Shown: one piece after another, positions 62,868 to 64,000 of the stretch
How positions within the stretch are numbered: the first letter of the stretch is position 1
Layout of the letters: each line of letters opens with the position of its first letter
Assembly: GCA_910586595.1 (NCBI GenBank)
Contig: CAJUJB010000002.1
Span: forward strand, 1 to 64,000
From: an uncultured Muribaculaceae bacterium
GTDB lineage: Bacteria > Bacteroidota > Bacteroidia > Bacteroidales > Muribaculaceae
DNA: 64,000 bases
Reading direction: 5' to 3'
Notes under the pieces: model-generated
What the model saw: only the letters and a program-made list of their open reading frames with translations
Databases searched by the model: none
Told to the model about the DNA's origin: nothing
Translations under genes and position numbers: made by a program

Positions 62868-64000
62868 ATGTCTTCTGTATACGTTCATCCGATAGCCACC
62901 GACTCCGACCAGCTGCGCCAATACGTGCAGTTCGGCATAGACCTCTATAAAGGAAACAGCTGCTATGTACCGCCGCTGATAATCGACGATATAAACACCC
63001 TCTCACCCGACAAAAACCCGGCCTTCGACTTCTGCGAGGCGCAGTCGTTCATGGCCTTCCGCAACGGCGAACCAGTCGGCACCATCACAGCCATAATCAA
63101 CCGCGCCGTCAACGAAAAGACCGGCAAGAAACAGATGCGTTTCGGCTGGCTTGAATTTATCGACGACACCGAAGTTGTCGACGAACTTTTCGAGGCCGCA
63201 ATGAACTGGGGCCGCGAGCGCGGGATGACGGAGATTGTCGGCCCGATGGGTTTCTCCGATCTTGACTATGAAGGCATGCTCATCGAAGGCTTCGACGAAA
63301 TGGGCACCATGGCCACCATCTACAATCATCCCTATTACCCGCGCCATATGGAGCGCATGGGATTCGAGAAGGAGGTCGACTGGGTGGAATACCGCATGAC
63401 CGTACCCGATGCCATTCCTGAGAAATATGCGCGCATAGCCGACCTTATCTCCCGCAAATACAATCTCTCGGTAAAGAAATATACATCGAAGTCGAAGATT
63501 AAGAAAGAATACGGCCGCGCCATCTTCGAGCTGGTGAACGAAGCTTACGCAGACCTCTACGGCTTTGTGCCCCTTACCGACCGCCAGATCGAATACTATA
63601 TCGACATATATCTGGGCATGTTGCGCCTTGACGACGTCACCCTCGTAGTCGACGCCGAAGGCAAACTCGTGGCACTCGGCATCTCGATGCCCTCCTTGTC
63701 GCAGGCCCTCCGCAAGAGCGGCGGCAAACTGTTCCCCTTCGGCTGGTATCCCCTCCTCCGCGCCATCAAAGGCCATACCGACGTGGTCGACCTCCTTCTT
63801 GTGGCAGTGAAGCCCGAGTACCAGAGCAAGGGTGTCAACGCGCTTATCTTCGCCGACCTAATTCCCCGCTATATTGCCAACGGCTATAAGTATGCCGAGA
63901 GTAACGTGGAACTCGAAGGCAACGAAGGCGTACAGAAACAATGGGAATACTTCGAGCGCCGTCAGCACCGCCGCCGCAGGGCTTTTATCAAGAATCTCTA
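62868..64000 (+). CDS. GNAT-like N-acetyltransferase, 3' end at window edge
   Basis: 377 codons are visible; the frame ends at the edge with the bases TA, so the stop may be the next base. The first half has a GNAT-like pattern (GEPVGTITAIINR, YNHPYYPRHMERMGFEKEVDW), and the second half has a further acetyltransferase-like segment (LLLVAVKPEYQSKGVNALIF) typical of acetyl-CoA binding. The acceptor is unknown. It starts 7 nt after the pseudokinase and belongs to the same operon. Confidence 0.8.
   Translation, partial: MSSVYVHPIATDSDQLRQYVQFGIDLYKGNSCYVPPLIIDDINTLSPDKNPAFDFCEAQSFMAFRNGEPVGTITAIINRAVNEKTGKKQMRFGWLEFIDDTEVVDELFEAAMNWGRERGMTEIVGPMGFSDLDYEGMLIEGFDEMGTMATIYNHPYYPRHMERMGFEKEVDWVEYRMTVPDAIPEKYARIADLISRKYNLSVKKYTSKSKIKKEYGRAIFELVNEAYADLYGFVPLTDRQIEYYIDIYLGMLRLDDVTLVVDAEGKLVALGISMPSLSQALRKSGGKLFPFGWYPLLRAIKGHTDVVDLLLVAVKPEYQSKGVNALIFADLIPRYIANGYKYAESNVELEGNEGVQKQWEYFERRQHRRRRAFIKNL

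Overview
The window is chromosomal DNA of a Bacteroidota bacterium, most likely order Bacteroidales and plausibly family Muribaculaceae. The evidence is fused SecDF, promoters of the Bacteroidota type (-7 TAnnTTTG with a -33 TTTG), GH97/GH43/GH13 glycosidases, BspA-like repeat proteins, a SIMPL protein, DUF4494, and a high-GC host background with two AT-rich islets. The family assignment is an inference.

Layout. 1-9.0 kb: end of a TonB-dependent outer-membrane protein, a large TPR protein paired with a plugless beta-barrel, and a retaining-type GH97. 9.2-13.6 kb: two BspA-like paralogues with duplicated promoters, the second frameshifted and truncated, flanking an AT-rich AlbA_2/wHTH regulator. 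13.7-22.6 kb: SecDF, GH43, a tricorn-type protease, a sigma factor and rubrerythrin. 22.6-24.6 kb: an AT-rich islet with three tandem paralogous membrane-anchored proteins of unknown function. 25-28.9 kb: asd, a cation/proton antiporter and a SIMPL protein. 29.1-33.5 kb: an orphan two-gene phage-derived cassette (856-aa ORF plus terminase large subunit) beside tRNA-Asn. 33.7-52.2 kb: a long minus-strand run containing the division and cell-wall (dcw) cluster rsmH-ftsL-ftsI-murE-mraY-murD-ftsW-murG-murC-ftsQ-ftsA-ftsZ, then Sir2, an SGNH hydrolase, DUF4494 and YggS. 52.5-64 kb: a flippase-like membrane protein, carboxynorspermidine dehydrogenase, a surface-glycan operon (GT2, GT4, Kdo-kinase-like, GT2, nucleoside kinase), and an lrp-amylase-pseudokinase-GNAT operon.

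How the genes fit together. MurE carries the DNPR motif of meso-diaminopimelate ligases. Aspartate semialdehyde made by Asd feeds both diaminopimelate synthesis for the dcw products and the polyamine route of the carboxynorspermidine dehydrogenase. The glycan operon looks like lipid A/core or other surface polysaccharide decoration. Most genes are housekeeping. The accessory signals worth following are the terminase cassette at the tRNA, the three-paralogue islet, the duplicated and decaying BspA locus, and the predicted pseudokinase operon.
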